Counted from the stretch's first letter, positions 1 through 9,375 are shown. The stretch is DNA of 64,000 nucleotides from Humibacillus xanthopallidus (GCF_006716675.1 NZ_VFPM01000001.1:1240001-1304000), one strand, 5' to 3'. Notes: generated by a model from the sequence alone, not told the origin. Translations and numbers: made by a program.

Positions 1-457
1 GGGCGGGATAGCGCCGCGCCATCGCCGGGTCGAGCCCGACCCGCTCGATGAGCTCCATGGCGCGGGCGCGGGCCTGGCGCTTGTCGACGCCGAGCAGGCG
101 AGGCACCGTCATGACGTTGTCGACGACGGTGCGGTGCGGGAAGAGCCCGGCGTGCTGGATGACGTAGCCCATGCCCCGTCGGAGCTCGGCGACGTCCATC
201 GACGCGGTGTCGCGGCCGTTGACCGAGATCGTGCCCGAGGTCGGCGTGATCATGCGGTTGACCATGCGCAGGGTCGTCGTCTTGCCGCAGCCCGAGGGCC
301 CGACGAGCACCGTGATCTGGCCGGTGGGCGCCTCGAGCGTGAGGTTGTCGACCGCCACGGCGCCCTGGTCGCCGCCACCCCCAGCCCGGGAGCCCCCGTC
401 GGCCGAGCCGCTGTCGGCGTCGCCATAGCGCTTGGTCACGCCTTCGAAGCGGATCAT
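1..457 (-). CDS. Glycine betaine/proline-type ABC transporter ATP-binding protein (C-terminus beyond window)
   Basis: ATPase subunit of an osmoprotectant-type (ProV/OpuCA-like) importer; acts on the inner face of the membrane. The visible 152 residues begin MIRFEGVTKRYG, then show Walker A GPSGCGKTT at about residues 48-56 and a Q-loop VIQHAGLFPHRTVVDNV, whose QHAGLFPH form is typical of ProV/OpuCA. The signature motif and Walker B lie off the left edge. A Gly/Ser/Asp-rich stretch of about 20 residues sits between strand one (KRYGD) and AVDNLTLEAP, longer than usual for this family. The start is the ATG at 457, the first in frame before the conserved opening strand. Substrate is inferred from family resemblance only. 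Confidence 0.85.
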   Translation of the reverse strand, partial: MIRFEGVTKRYGDADSGSADGGSRAGGGGDQGAVAVDNLTLEAPTGQITVLVGPSGCGKTTTLRMVNRMITPTSGTISVNGRDTASMDVAELRRGMGYVIQHAGLFPHRTVVDNVMTVPRLLGVDKRQARARAMELIERVGLDPAMARRYPA

Positions 458-538
458 GGAGATCAACGTACCCGCGCGCGCCGACACGTCGTCGGCCGTC
501 CAACCCTCCGTTAGCGCCCTGTGACGCGGAGCTGACGA

Positions 539-1309
539 TCAGAGATCGATGATCGACCCGCCGCCGTGCACCGCCAGGGCGATCGCTGCCCCCACCACTC
601 CCGAGCGCGGCTCGGCGGCCCCGTCGTCGGCGATCCCGAGCTCGTCGGCGAAGGTGCCGGCGACGACCCCCGTCACGAGCTCGGTCCAGAGCCGGGCGCG
701 CATGAGCATGGCGTGGTCACCGCGGGCGACCCGGATGAGGCTCGCGTCGCAGCCCTGCGCCTGGAGGCCCTCGACGAGCCGACGCGACCGCGACAGCCCG
801 CAGATGACGTCTCGGTCGCCGTGGATGACGATGGTGCGGCACTGCGGCCCCGGGCGGGTGTCGCCTCGCTCGATCCACGGCGCGAGCGCCACGACAAGAC
901 GCACGTCGCGATCCTCCCCCAGGTGCAGCGCGACCCGGCCCCCCATGGAGTGGCCGACGACGGCCACCGGCCGACCCGCGTATGCCGTCCGCACCTGTTC
1001 CAGCGCCCACCTGGCGTCCACGAGTGGTGCCTGCTCGTCGCCGTTCCAGCCCCGGAAGCGGAAGCGGACGCGCGCCACGGCCAGCGGCCCCGGCACCGAC
1101 CGCAGCGCGCGGGCGAAGGGCACGAGGCGCGCGACGTTGTGCGACCACGGCCGGTTCGGCTCGTAGCCGTCCACCGCACCGCCGTGCAGGACGATGACGA
1201 CCGCCGCGGCGTCGGACGGCTGCGCGTCCCACACGAGCGCGGCGGACGGCATACCCCCTCGGCTCGTCGGAGCGACCACGTCGCGTGCGACCACGGGGGC
1301 GGCGCTCAC
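539..1309 (-). CDS. Alpha/beta hydrolase
   Basis: A 256-residue serine hydrolase of unknown substrate, probably cytoplasmic. The nucleophile elbow VGHSMGGR lies near residue 120, the acid is probably the Asp in HGDRD, and the histidine is in ARGDHAML; an early LHGG forms the oxyanion-hole strand. This is a complete alpha/beta-hydrolase catalytic set. The chosen GTG start overlaps the stop of dcd in a GTGA junction, which argues for translational coupling with dcd; an internal ATG about 19 codons later (MPSAAL) is the alternative. A much longer reading frame continues through dcd, but that extension is antisense-like and was discarded. Confidence 0.85.
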   Translation of the reverse strand: MSAAPVVARDVVAPTSRGGMPSAALVWDAQPSDAAAVVIVLHGGAVDGYEPNRPWSHNVARLVPFARALRSVPGPLAVARVRFRFRGWNGDEQAPLVDARWALEQVRTAYAGRPVAVVGHSMGGRVALHLGEDRDVRLVVALAPWIERGDTRPGPQCRTIVIHGDRDVICGLSRSRRLVEGLQAQGCDASLIRVARGDHAMLMRARLWTELVTGVVAGTFADELGIADDGAAEPRSGVVGAAIALAVHGGGSIIDL

Positions 1310-1884
1310 ACCGGTGAGCGGTGGAAGTTCTTGAACGACCGGCTGGCGGTCGGCCCGCGCTGACCCTGGTAGTGGGAGCCGTAGGCCGCTGAGCCGTAAG
1401 GGTTCTCGGCGGGAGAGCTGAGCCGGAAGAAGCAGAGCTGACCGATCTTCATGCCCGGGTAGAGCATGATCGGCAGGGTCGCGACATTGCTCAGCTCGAG
1501 CGTCACGTGCCCCGAGAAGCCGGGGTCGACGAAGCCGGCCGTCGCGTGCGTCAGGAGGCCGAGCCGTCCGAGCGAGCTCTTGCCCTCGACCCGCGCCGCG
1601 AGGTCGTCGGGCAGCGTCACGGCCTCGAGCGTCGAGCCCAGCACGAACTCGCCCGGGTGGAGCACGAAGCCGTCCTCCTCGGCACCGACCTCGACGAGGC
1701 GGGTGAGGTCGGGCTGCTCGGCGGCAGGGTCGATGTAGGGGTACTTGTGGTTGTCGAACAGCCGGAAGTACTTGTCGAGGCGCACGTCGATGCTCGACGG
1801 CTGGACCATCTGCGGGTCCCACGGGTCGAGCACGACACGCTCCGCCGCGATCTCGGCCCGGATGTCCTTGTCGGAGAGCAGCAC
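1306..1884 (-). CDS. dcd: Bifunctional dCTP deaminase/dUTP diphosphatase
   Basis: Converts dCTP to dUMP, supplying thymidylate synthesis while avoiding dUTP build-up. The 192-residue protein follows the mycobacterial Dcd:Dut pattern closely: [12 protein letters not shown] at the start, [36 protein letters not shown], then the catalytic block [20 protein letters not shown] with its essential Glu, and a [12 protein letters not shown] tail. Length matches the family (about 190). The GTG at 1884 is chosen because homologues begin at LLSD; a longer frame upstream is not conserved. Bifunctionality is inferred from actinobacterial relatives. It is followed without a gap by the hydrolase gene. Confidence 0.95.
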   Translation of the reverse strand: MLLSDKDIRAEIAAERVVLDPWDPQMVQPSSIDVRLDKYFRLFDNHKYPYIDPAAEQPDLTRLVEVGAEEDGFVLHPGEFVLGSTLEAVTLPDDLAARVEGKSSLGRLGLLTHATAGFVDPGFSGHVTLELSNVATLPIMLYPGMKIGQLCFFRLSSPAENPYGSAAYGSHYQGQRGPTASRSFKNFHRSPV

Positions 1885-2002
1885 GGGGTCGAGGCTACAG
1901 GCCGGGGCAGGGGTGGCCCTGTGAACGCCGGGTTCGTTGCGCACGTCGGTGGCGCATGCGCGCTCGCCCCCGAAGCGGGTCCGGGCCTCCTATCGTCGGG
2001 GG

Positions 2003-3505
2003 ATGAACCCCTCGGACCGTCCCCGTCCCGCCAGCGACGAGCTGATGCGCGACTTCCACGCGGTGCTCCGTCGAGTGCTCGACGACGTGCCGCAGGCCGG
2101 CGGCCCGCGGATCGTCGACGTGCTGAGCGAGCACCTCGGCACCGAGCCGCACCTGCTCGCCGTGGTCAACCTGCCCGTCCCGGCGCACCGGCTCGTCGAT
2201 GCCGACATCGCGATGGCCGAGCTGTCGTCGGTCGACCAGGAGGCGCGCATCATCGGCATCGCGGGCGACGCGCGCCACCACATGACCCTCGGTGATCTCG
2301 TGCAGCACGGCATGGGCCTGCCGGTCGGGCAGGTCGACTACGACCGGATGCCGACGGGGCCGGGCAGGGACGACCAGAGGCAGGTCGTCACCTCGGGGAT
2401 CCGGCTCTTCCACTTCGAGGGCGACCCTGTCGCGGTGCGTCACCTGGGGATGAACCCGCAGTTCGGTCGCGAGGCCGGGGCGATCGAGGTGATCTCGCAC
2501 GACCGAGCGGTCTCGGATGCGCTCATCGCCCGCGCCCTGGAGCTGATGGACCTGCGCAGCGTGATCCGGGGCCAGGTCGTCACCTTCGGGACGGACCCCT
2601 ACGGCCGCGGCATGGCCGGCATCACCTTCGTCGCGCGCCCTGCCGTGGACGCCGAGTCCGTCGTGCTGCCCGACGGGGTGCTCGACCGGGTGGCCAACCA
2701 CGTCATCGGCATGGGAGAGCACCGCGAGCGGCTGCAGGCCCACGGCCAGCACCTCAAGCGGGGTGTGCTGCTCTACGGGCCTCCGGGCACGGGCAAGACG
2801 CACACGGTGCGCTACCTGCTGTCGGCGACTCCCGGCACGACCGCCGTGCTGCTGAGCGGCGGCTCGCTGCGCTTCATCCACGACGCGGCCAAGGTCGCCC
2901 GTGCGCACCAGCCGGCCATCGTCGTGCTCGAGGACTGCGACCTCGTGGCGGAGGACCGCTCCTTCGGGCCGGGCGCCTCGCCGCTGCTCTTCGAGGTGCT
3001 CGACGCCCTCGACGGCCTCGACGCCGACGCCGATGTCGCCTTCGTCCTCACGACCAACCGCGTCGAGGACCTCGAGGTCGCGCTCGCGCAGCGCCCCGGG
3101 CGCGTCGACCTCGCCGCTGAGATCCCGCTGCCCGACGCCGACGGCCGTCGCGCGCTGCTCCACCTCTACGGCGGGCACCTCTTCGGCGCCGAGGCCATCT
3201 CGGCCGCGGCGGCCCGGGCCGAGGGCACGACCGCCTCCTTCACCAAGGAGCTCGTGCGCCGAGCGGTGCTCGCGGCGGCCATCGCCGACGAGCCGCCGGC
3301 CGACGACCACCTGGGGGTGGCGCTCGACGAGCTCCTGTCAGACGCCCACAGCCTGACCCGAAGCCTCCTCGGGGTCGGGCCGGGCGAAGGCGGCCTGGAG
3401 GCTGCGAGCCCGGGCGTCCAGCAGCTCCACCGCCCGGGCCGCGGGGGGCGCGGTGGCGGCTTCGTCGCCTACGCGCCGGGCAGCGGGCAGGTGCATCCGG
3501 GCTGA
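2003..3505 (+). CDS. AAA-family ATPase, CDC48-like single ATPase domain
   Basis: A 500-residue cytoplasmic protein with an uncharacterised N-terminal half (about residues 1-225) and one AAA module. Walker A is LLYGPPGTGKT near residue 260, Walker B is VVLEDCDLV near 312, followed by a sensor-1 region VLTTNRVEDLE and an arginine-bearing QRPGRVDLA segment typical of AAA proteins. The C-terminus is a low-complexity Gly-rich tail (GRGGRGGG). The ATG at 2003 follows a purine-rich GGGGG; an upstream in-frame start at 1937 would overlap the dcd promoter side and is not favoured. Partner and substrate are unknown. Divergent from dcd. Confidence 0.85.
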   Translation: MNPSDRPRPASDELMRDFHAVLRRVLDDVPQAGGPRIVDVLSEHLGTEPHLLAVVNLPVPAHRLVDADIAMAELSSVDQEARIIGIAGDARHHMTLGDLVQHGMGLPVGQVDYDRMPTGPGRDDQRQVVTSGIRLFHFEGDPVAVRHLGMNPQFGREAGAIEVISHDRAVSDALIARALELMDLRSVIRGQVVTFGTDPYGRGMAGITFVARPAVDAESVVLPDGVLDRVANHVIGMGEHRERLQAHGQHLKRGVLLYGPPGTGKTHTVRYLLSATPGTTAVLLSGGSLRFIHDAAKVARAHQPAIVVLEDCDLVAEDRSFGPGASPLLFEVLDALDGLDADADVAFVLTTNRVEDLEVALAQRPGRVDLAAEIPLPDADGRRALLHLYGGHLFGAEAISAAAARAEGTTASFTKELVRRAVLAAAIADEPPADDHLGVALDELLSDAHSLTRSLLGVGPGEGGLEAASPGVQQLHRPGRGGRGGGFVAYAPGSGQVHPG

Positions 3506-3583
3506 GCCGGCCGGAGGGCATACGACCTGGGGACCTCACCGCGCCTCCTATGCTGCTCGGCCACGCGGAGCAGCATGCGAGTC

Positions 3584-6469
3584 TCAGCCGACGAGGCCCT
3601 CTCGGCGGCCGATCGCGACCGCCTCGGTGCGGTTGCCGGCCCGGAGCTTGGCAAGGATCCTCGACACGTGCACGCTCGCCGTCTTCGGCGAGATGCACAG
3701 ACGACCGGCGATCTCGTCGTTGGTCCTCCCCTCCGCGACGAGCTCCAGGACCTCGCGCTCCCTGGCGGTGAGCGGGCTCACGAGGTCGGAGGACGGCGGA
3801 GTGAGCCGTTGGATAGGCAGCGCCACCCCGTGGCGACGCCCGAGCACACGAGCCTCGGCCAGCAGTCCAGCGGCACCCAGCCGCCCGGCGATGTCGTTGG
3901 CACGCAGCAGCTCAGAAGCCGCCAGACGTCGATCTCCTTGTGCTGCATACGCTTCCGCGAGCCGAAGACGACAGACAGCCTCGTCCCAGGCGCGGTCGAT
4001 GCCCGCCCAGCCGTCAGCCGCTGCGGCCCACTGGTCGACCGAGTCGGCTCGCCGGGATCGAGCGAGCAGCGCGACGTGCTCGGCACGAAAGGCGTCCGCG
4101 GCCGGCCCGCGCCAGTCGAACTGCTGGGACAGCTCGTCGAGGCGGGCGATGAGCTCCGGATCTCCGCCCGGGGCGGGCGCTTGGAGTGCAGCCACCTCGA
4201 AGCGGAGGGCAGCGTTGAGCGCGGGCCACAGGGCGGCAAACCACCAGCCACCAGGCTCACCCTCGAGGGCATGCAACCAGCGACGGGCCTCGGAGGCCTT
4301 CCCAACGGCATACAACGCGGTGACTACGTCGGCGAGCTCGTGCCTCTGCCCCACCAGATCGGGTCCGGGCTCGAGGGCCGTCATCGCTGTGGACAGGTGC
4401 GGTTCGAGCTGGGCGACCTGCCCCCGGCGCGTCATGATGCGCAGCCGGATCCCCGCCACCTCCGACCTGACCGGCTCGTAGGTGGACTCGACGACCTGGA
4501 GCCACCGCTCCGCGCCGCTCCAGTCGCCGACCTCGGCGCGGGCCGCGCCGAGACACACGGCGATGCCTGCGTAGCGCCTCGGTGCGAGCTGAGGGTCTTG
4601 GAGGCGCAGCAGGGCCTGCTCGGCGAGCACGCTTGCCTCATCGTAGTGGCCGGCGTCGACCAGACACGTCACCGCCGACTCGACGGCCATCGACCAGTCG
4701 GCGACAGGCAGGGCCGCATACTCGGCCTCCAGCGCGAGCAGCCGACGGGCCTCGGCAAGCGGCTCGACCCGCGCGAGGTGGTCGAAGCCCACGAAGACCT
4801 CCGAACGGATCCGCGCCCTCGTGTCGCCCACCTCCCGGGCCATCTCCCACGCGCGCCGGTGCAGGCGAGCGGCCAGCGCACCGTCGAAGCGTCGCGCCCA
4901 GCGGCCGGCGATCTGAAGTGCGTCGAGCACGACGAGACTCGGGGCGGCCTCGAACAGCACCCGCGCCCGGTCACGGGTCGTCTGCTCCACCGAGACCGGT
5001 GCCGCAGGCGCTCGCCCCTCGGCCTGCTCGAGCCGCATCGTCAACCACAGTCTCTCGGTGGCCGTACCGGCGAGGTGGCCACCGGCAAGCTCTCTGCGGA
5101 GGACGTCTCCGAGCACGGCCACCTCGTCGGCCGAGGTGCCGGCCACGCAGAGGTTGAAGAGGACGTCGGCGATCCCCATCCCGCAGACTGCTTCCGCGTC
5201 CTGCACGCTGCCCCACAGCGCGTAGACCTGGCGGAGGCACGACGTCTCCAGCGTGCTGTCACCGGTGCGAGCGGCGATCACCGCCGCCCGGCCGAAGCCA
5301 CGGATGGCTCCAGCCTCGTCGCCTGCTGCGCGTCGGTGCAGCGCCGAGGCGACGACGTCGCCCACGTGCTCCGAGCGCTTGCCGTCGAGCAGGTCCGCCC
5401 AGGCGCGATGCAGAGCCCGCCGTCGCGCCGGCGGCAGCCGGGAGACCACCCAGTCCCTGACGAGCGTGTGCACGAAGCGCAGCTCACCGTCGTCGCCCTG
5501 CTCGAGCACCCGCGCGGCCGCTGCCTCGTCGACCGCGGCGCCGACCACCGCAGGCGGGGACCCAGTGACCGTCGCCAGTCCCTCGAGGTCCGTCGGACCC
5601 TCGGCGACGGCTGCCGCGTCGACGACGGCCGTGACCGCGTCGGCGAGGCGACGCAGCCGCCCGTCCACGATGGCGCCGAGGGACTCGGGGACACCGTTCG
5701 GGGTGGTGCCGGCCTCAATCGCGAGGTGCTCGATGAAGAGGGGCAGGCCCTCGCCGAGTCGAAGGATGCGCTCCTCGGTCGCCGGGTCCAGGGCGGCACC
5801 GCGGACGCGGCGCAGCTGCCGCCGGGCGGTCGCCTCGTCCAGCCGTCCCAGCCGGATGGTGATGACCTCCGACAGCGACGCGAGGTCGGCGAGCAGGGCC
5901 GCCGCCTCCGGCTCGACGACCGGCGTCCGGAACGTGCCGACGAACATGACCCGGCGGCTCTCGAGTCCGCGCGTCACGACGGCGATCAGGTCGAGCGTCT
6001 GGGGGTCCGCCCACTGGAGGTCATCCACGACCCAGCACAACGGGCGCTCGGCCGTCAGCGCGTCGATCAGCTGGATCGCGCCACCGAGGACGGCGACCCG
6101 GTCGGCCGACGGGGAGGCTCCGGCGGAAGACTCGCGCGCCGGGGCGCCAGCGAGCACCGGCACGATGGCGCCGAGGGCGCGGCACGCGTCGGGCGCCAGC
6201 CGCTCGAGCTCATCGCGACCCAGTCGGTGGACGGCGTCGCGGACCGTGTCCGCGAGGGTCCCGAACGGGAGGTGCCCTCCGGCGAGGTCGACGCCGTGCC
6301 CGACGAGGACGAGCAGGCCCTGCGACCGCTCGACAGTCGCGAACTCCGTGATGAGGCGCGACTTCCCGATCCCGGCCTCACCGGTCACGAGGGCCCCGCC
6401 CCCCACGCCCTCGCGCACGTCTGCAGCGATCGCGCAGAGCCGGTCGAGCTCCGCGTCCCTGCCGATCAT
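3584..6469 (-). CDS. LuxR-family transcriptional regulator with AAA domain (LAL type)
   Basis: Large ATP-binding LuxR regulator of about 961 residues. MIGRDAELDRL leads into a P-loop VTGEAGIGKSRL and Walker B WVVDDLQWAD, then a long helical repeat (TPR-like) region, ending in a LuxR helix-turn-helix: LTAREREVLELVAEGRTNDEI followed by ISPKTASVHVSRILAKL. This architecture matches the LAL/MalT-like family, in which a ligand and ATP control DNA binding. The start is uncertain: the ATG at 6469 opens the conserved part, while GTG at 6487 and TTG at 6532 are possible. It is divergent from a small-protein gene. The effector is unknown. Confidence 0.9.
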   Translation of the reverse strand: MIGRDAELDRLCAIAADVREGVGGGALVTGEAGIGKSRLITEFATVERSQGLLVLVGHGVDLAGGHLPFGTLADTVRDAVHRLGRDELERLAPDACRALGAIVPVLAGAPARESSAGASPSADRVAVLGGAIQLIDALTAERPLCWVVDDLQWADPQTLDLIAVVTRGLESRRVMFVGTFRTPVVEPEAAALLADLASLSEVITIRLGRLDEATARRQLRRVRGAALDPATEERILRLGEGLPLFIEHLAIEAGTTPNGVPESLGAIVDGRLRRLADAVTAVVDAAAVAEGPTDLEGLATVTGSPPAVVGAAVDEAAAARVLEQGDDGELRFVHTLVRDWVVSRLPPARRRALHRAWADLLDGKRSEHVGDVVASALHRRAAGDEAGAIRGFGRAAVIAARTGDSTLETSCLRQVYALWGSVQDAEAVCGMGIADVLFNLCVAGTSADEVAVLGDVLRRELAGGHLAGTATERLWLTMRLEQAEGRAPAAPVSVEQTTRDRARVLFEAAPSLVVLDALQIAGRWARRFDGALAARLHRRAWEMAREVGDTRARIRSEVFVGFDHLARVEPLAEARRLLALEAEYAALPVADWSMAVESAVTCLVDAGHYDEASVLAEQALLRLQDPQLAPRRYAGIAVCLGAARAEVGDWSGAERWLQVVESTYEPVRSEVAGIRLRIMTRRGQVAQLEPHLSTAMTALEPGPDLVGQRHELADVVTALYAVGKASEARRWLHALEGEPGGWWFAALWPALNAALRFEVAALQAPAPGGDPELIARLDELSQQFDWRGPAADAFRAEHVALLARSRRADSVDQWAAAADGWAGIDRAWDEAVCRLRLAEAYAAQGDRRLAASELLRANDIAGRLGAAGLLAEARVLGRRHGVALPIQRLTPPSSDLVSPLTAREREVLELVAEGRTNDEIAGRLCISPKTASVHVSRILAKLRAGNRTEAVAIGRREGLVG

Positions 6470-6651
6470 CACGCGTCCGCGCACCACCCGATTGTTGCGG
6501 ACCTCCCGCCCCGCCGAGGTGTTAGCAGGCAAGAGCGGGTCCGCCGTCTCGGCGAGTGAAGACGCAGGGATAGGGAGTTTGCCTGATGTCGCCTCAGCGG
6601 CTTACGGCGAACGTGGAGATGGCAGTCCCCAGTCGTCTCCGGGAGGACATC

Positions 6652-6876
6652 ATGTTCACGCTCAACACCAACCCGCACCTCATGCTCCAGCTCGCCACGA
6701 CCACGCGGGCGGACCAGATCGAGGGTGCCGAGCGGCGCCGCGCCCACGCCGGCGCCCACTCCGGCGCCCACGCCGGCGCCCGCCGTCGAGCCTCAGGCGC
6801 GAGGCTCGGCGGGTACTGGGGAGGGCTGAGGCGTCGCAGCGAGCACACGGCGCCCGCCCCGGCGCGCACGGTCTGA
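6652..6876 (+). CDS. Small protein with AHAGAH repeats
   Basis: A predicted 74-residue protein of unknown function. It opens MFTLNTNPHLMLQLAT, then a helical RADQIEGAERRR, then a short Ala-His-Gly repeat (AHAGAHSGAHAGA) and a basic, glycine-rich tail. A clear GGGAGG lies 5 bases before the ATG and decides this start over an in-frame GTG further upstream. Small actinobacterial proteins with a similar hydrophobic opening and charged helix are common, but none has a role I can name. It is divergent from the LAL regulator, so it could share a control region with it. Confidence 0.55.
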   Translation: MFTLNTNPHLMLQLATTTRADQIEGAERRRAHAGAHSGAHAGARRRASGARLGGYWGGLRRRSEHTAPAPARTV

Positions 6877-6895
6877 CGCATCGACCGCGAGTGCC

Positions 6896-7738
6896 TCAGC
6901 CCGCGAAGGCGCGGACCGGAAGCCCCGGCACGTCGACCCGCGCGCGGAAGAGCGCGCCCGCCTCGGGCTCCGGGTCGTCGAGGTTCTCTCGGGAGGTCGT
7001 GATGAAGAGGTCACGGCCGTCCGCCCCGCCGAGCGTGCACGACGTCACGAGACGCACCGGCAGGGTGATCTCGGCGATCACCTCGGCCGACGGCGAGTAG
7101 CACTGCACGCGTCCCGCGCCGTTGAGTGCGACCCAGACGTTGCCGGCGCTGTCGACGGTGAGTCCGTCGGGGTGGCCGGTCCCGGGGGTGACGAAGGGGC
7201 GACGGCGGGTCAGCTCGCCGCCTTCGACATCGAAGACGTCGGTGCGGCCGGTCGGCGTGTCGTTGTAGTAGACGCGCCGGTGGTCGGGCGAGAGGTCGAT
7301 GCCGTTGGAGATCGTGACCTCGGGCAGGACCGTGGTGACGTGGCCGTCGCCGTCGACGCGGTAGAGCGTCGCGCTGCCCGGCACACGGTCGTAGCCCATC
7401 GAGCCGCACCACAGGCGACCCAGCCCGTCGACGCCGCCCTCGTTCATCCGGATCGACGGGTCGTCCCACAGCTCGATCCACGGCGTCGGTATGCCGTCCG
7501 CCTCGTCCGCGAGCGCCAGCCCTCGCTCCGTGGCGACGACCCAACCGCCGCGGGTGCGGGGGCGCAGGAAGGCGGCGACGTCACCCACGTGCATCCGGTC
7601 GGCCGAGCCGTCGGCGCGCAGCGTCAGGACGTCGCCCGCGAGCATGTCGACCCAGCGCAGGCCGCCCCAGGTGGGCGACCAGACAGGGCCCTCGGCGTGG
7701 TAGCAGAGGGCATCGGTGATCTGCTCGACCGCGGCCAT
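6896..7738 (-). CDS. SMP-30/gluconolactonase-family lactonase
   Basis: A 280-residue six-bladed beta-propeller hydrolase, predicted to be a metal-dependent sugar lactonase. Landmarks are EGPVWSPTWGGLRWVD (metal-binding Glu near residue 15), RMNEGGVDGLGRLWCGSM, ISNGIDLSPDHRRVYYNDT (the Asn pair typical of the active centre) and HPDGLTVDSAGNVWVA (substrate/metal Asp). These are the usual SMP-30 signatures. The ATG overlaps the TGA of the upstream gene in a TGATG junction, so the two are probably co-translated. The actual lactone is not deducible. Confidence 0.9.
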   Translation of the reverse strand: MAAVEQITDALCYHAEGPVWSPTWGGLRWVDMLAGDVLTLRADGSADRMHVGDVAAFLRPRTRGGWVVATERGLALADEADGIPTPWIELWDDPSIRMNEGGVDGLGRLWCGSMGYDRVPGSATLYRVDGDGHVTTVLPEVTISNGIDLSPDHRRVYYNDTPTGRTDVFDVEGGELTRRRPFVTPGTGHPDGLTVDSAGNVWVALNGAGRVQCYSPSAEVIAEITLPVRLVTSCTLGGADGRDLFITTSRENLDDPEPEAGALFRARVDVPGLPVRAFAG

Positions 7739-8169
7739 CAGTCCCACCAGACCCCGACGTAGTGGTGGCCCTGCGGCACCGTCGGTGCGTCGACGAGCCA
7801 GTCGGGGCTCGGCGACGGGCCGCCGCTCGGGTCGGTCTCGGCGTCGATCGTGAGCACGTCCACCTCTTCCGGGCTGAGGGTCGTGATGACGGCGACCCCG
7901 CTGGCGTAGGGCCATTCGTCATCGGGATAGGTCTGGAACTCGAGCTGGTCGAGCTCGACCCGCACATCGTGCACCTCGGGTCGCTCACGCAGGGCAAAGA
8001 GCACGTCGCGGACGGTCTCGAGGGCGAGGTCCTCGTCGCGGTTGGGTGCGATGCACCACTCGCAGTCGTTGCCGTCGAAGAACTGCTCGAGGGTGACGGC
8101 AACCTGTTGGCTGGCTCCCCCGCGGGCTCGGACGTGCGCGACCAAGGCCTGCTGCTTGGCGAGATCCAT
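7738..8169 (-). CDS. Conserved hypothetical protein, 143 residues
   Basis: Unknown function. The protein starts MDLAKQQALVAHVRARGG and is acidic, with a mixed alpha/beta look: EQFFDGNDCEWCIAPN near residue 28 contains a CxxC-like CEWC pair, and the C-terminus ends in aromatic residues (HHYVGVWWD). No signal peptide or membrane segment is visible. It is translationally coupled to the SMP-30 lactonase gene downstream. The N-terminal sequence suggests it could be a small regulatory or accessory protein, but this is not established. Confidence 0.75.
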   Translation of the reverse strand: MDLAKQQALVAHVRARGGASQQVAVTLEQFFDGNDCEWCIAPNRDEDLALETVRDVLFALRERPEVHDVRVELDQLEFQTYPDDEWPYASGVAVITTLSPEEVDVLTIDAETDPSGGPSPSPDWLVDAPTVPQGHHYVGVWWD

Positions 8170-8311
8170 GCGGTGTCGGGCCCCTGCGGTCGAGGTCTGT
8201 GTTGAGGTCTACGTCGACGGCTGCCCGTCGGTCGGGCGGCGGTCTGGTGTCGGCTACACTGGCGCCGCGTGCACGCCTCGTGCCTCCTCGCGGGGGCTCC
8301 CGGCGGCCCGT

Positions 8312-8385
8312 GCGAGCGTAGCTCAATGGTAGAGCGCCAGCTTCCCAAGCTGGATACGCGGGTTCGATTCCCGTCGCTCGCTCCA
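8312..8385 (+). tRNA. tRNA-Gly(CCC), island attachment gene
   Basis: Complete cloverleaf: acceptor GCGAGCG/CGCTCGC, D-stem GCTC/GAGC with the normal AATGGTA loop, anticodon stem CCAGC/GCTGG with loop TTCCCAA (anticodon CCC), T-arm GCGGG-TTCGATT-CCCGT, discriminator T and an encoded CCA. A possible -10 TACACT lies at 8255-8260. Its 3' half is the integration target of the neighbouring island. Confidence 0.97.
8342..8384 (+). repeat. attL: 3' half of tRNA-Gly(CCC)
   Basis: These 43 bases, from the anticodon loop to the CC of the tRNA end, recur at 22084-22126 with two mismatches (A to C in the anticodon loop, T to G in the acceptor strand). Direct orientation and position in a tRNA end are the usual form of a tyrosine-integrase attachment duplication. 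Confidence 0.85.
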
Positions 8386-8393
8386 CAGCAAAC

Positions 8394-8430
8394 GCGCAGG
8401 TCAGAGGCTCTTCGAGCCTCTGACCTGCGC
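8394..8430 (+). terminator. Hairpin after tRNA-Gly(CCC)
   Basis: Perfect 17-bp stem (GCGCAGGTCAGAGGCTC and its complement) with a TTC loop, nine bases after the tRNA CCA. No U-run follows, so it would be a GC-hairpin terminator or RNA-processing structure. Thirteen bases of the left arm recur near the right end of the island at 22024-22036. Confidence 0.65.
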
Positions 8431-8460
8431 GATGCTTGGGGGTGCAGCGCGACACAAACG

Positions 8461-8479
8461 TGCCAGATCATGCCAGATG
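8461..8479 (+). other. Putative integrase arm-type sites, left end
   Basis: Two TGCCAGAT copies spaced 10 bp, overlapping the start codon of the integrase remnant. A matching pair (15 of 19 bases) lies at 21952-21970 by the other attachment site. Function as integrase arm sites is inferred. Confidence 0.5.
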
Positions 8480-9375
8480 CGCGGGTCAGACGACCCCCAC
8501 CCAGGAGCCCCCGAGAAGCGCAACTTCGGCAGCATCCGTCAGCTCGCGTCCGGCCGGTACCAGGCTCGCTACACCGCCCCTGGCGGCTCGACCATCAAGG
8601 CCCCCACGACGTTCGCGAGCCGCCGGCAGGCTGATCAGTGGCTTGCCACGGAGCACGCAGACCTGACCCGCGGCACGTGGCGGGATGCCGCTGCAGGCGG
8701 CGAATCTCTCTCGGACCACGTGGTCTCGTGGCTCGACCCCCATCCCGATATCCGTCCGCGCACGCGTGAGCTCGACGCCAGCCTCGCCAACCGCTTCATC
8801 ATCGAGCCGCCCCCGCAGCTGGGGGCTGAGTGGCTCGGCGCTCGGCCCGTTGGCCAGATCACCCCTGCCAACGTCCGGCTGTGGCACTCGTGGGTCCTGG
8901 TCGAGTCCCGTCGTGGGTCGCTCGCCAGGCGCCCGCCGGCGAGGAAAGTTCCCGGTGGAATGGTGAGCTTCGGGCCTGGGCCCGGCGCGAAGGACTCGAC
9001 ATCGCGGCAACTGGACGCGTCCCCGACGCTGTTCGGCAGCACTGGGAACAGTGCGGCCGCCCGCAGCTCGTTGAGCCGCGTCGCGACTTGGGCCGGGCGG
9101 GAAAGGCACAGACGGCTCAGGCATACCGGTTGCTGCACGCCGTCTTGGAGAGCGCCGTTGGTGAGGGGCTCCTGCGCACGAATCCGTGCCAGCTCAAGGG
9201 CGCAAGCACCGACAAGGCGCCGGAACGCGATCCTGCGACGCCGGAAGAGGTGGACGCCATCGTCGCGGCCTCTCCTGACCGCTACCGGGTCGCCGTCCTC
9301 ATCGGTGCTTGGGTGGCCTGCGCGCAGGTGAGATCGTCGCCCTCGAGCGGGGCAGCGTCGACGTCAACACCGGAC
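8474..9375 (+). pseudogene. Tyrosine recombinase/integrase remnant
   Basis: An actinobacteriophage-type integrase broken by frameshifts and a 3' deletion. The N-terminal DNA-binding part reads GSIRQLASGRYQARYTAP and ADQWLATEHADLTRGTW in one frame. The core-binding part (QAYRLLHAVLESAVGEGLL, NPCQLKGAS) continues in a second frame, and the catalytic box I arginine (GLRAGEIVALERG) in a third. The second shift, at about 9313, looks like a single missing base after TGG. Everything after box I, including the H-x-x-R box and catalytic Tyr, is absent; the sequence runs into an unrelated reverse-strand gene fragment. Its location beside tRNA-Gly identifies it as the island's own integrase. Confidence 0.85.

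Noticed and set aside
3575..6559. A 994-codon open frame opposite the LAL regulator
   Set aside because: It mirrors the reverse-strand regulator, whose P-loop and LuxR motifs are clear. The forward product is Arg/Gly/His-rich with no domain, typical of GC-rich antisense frames.
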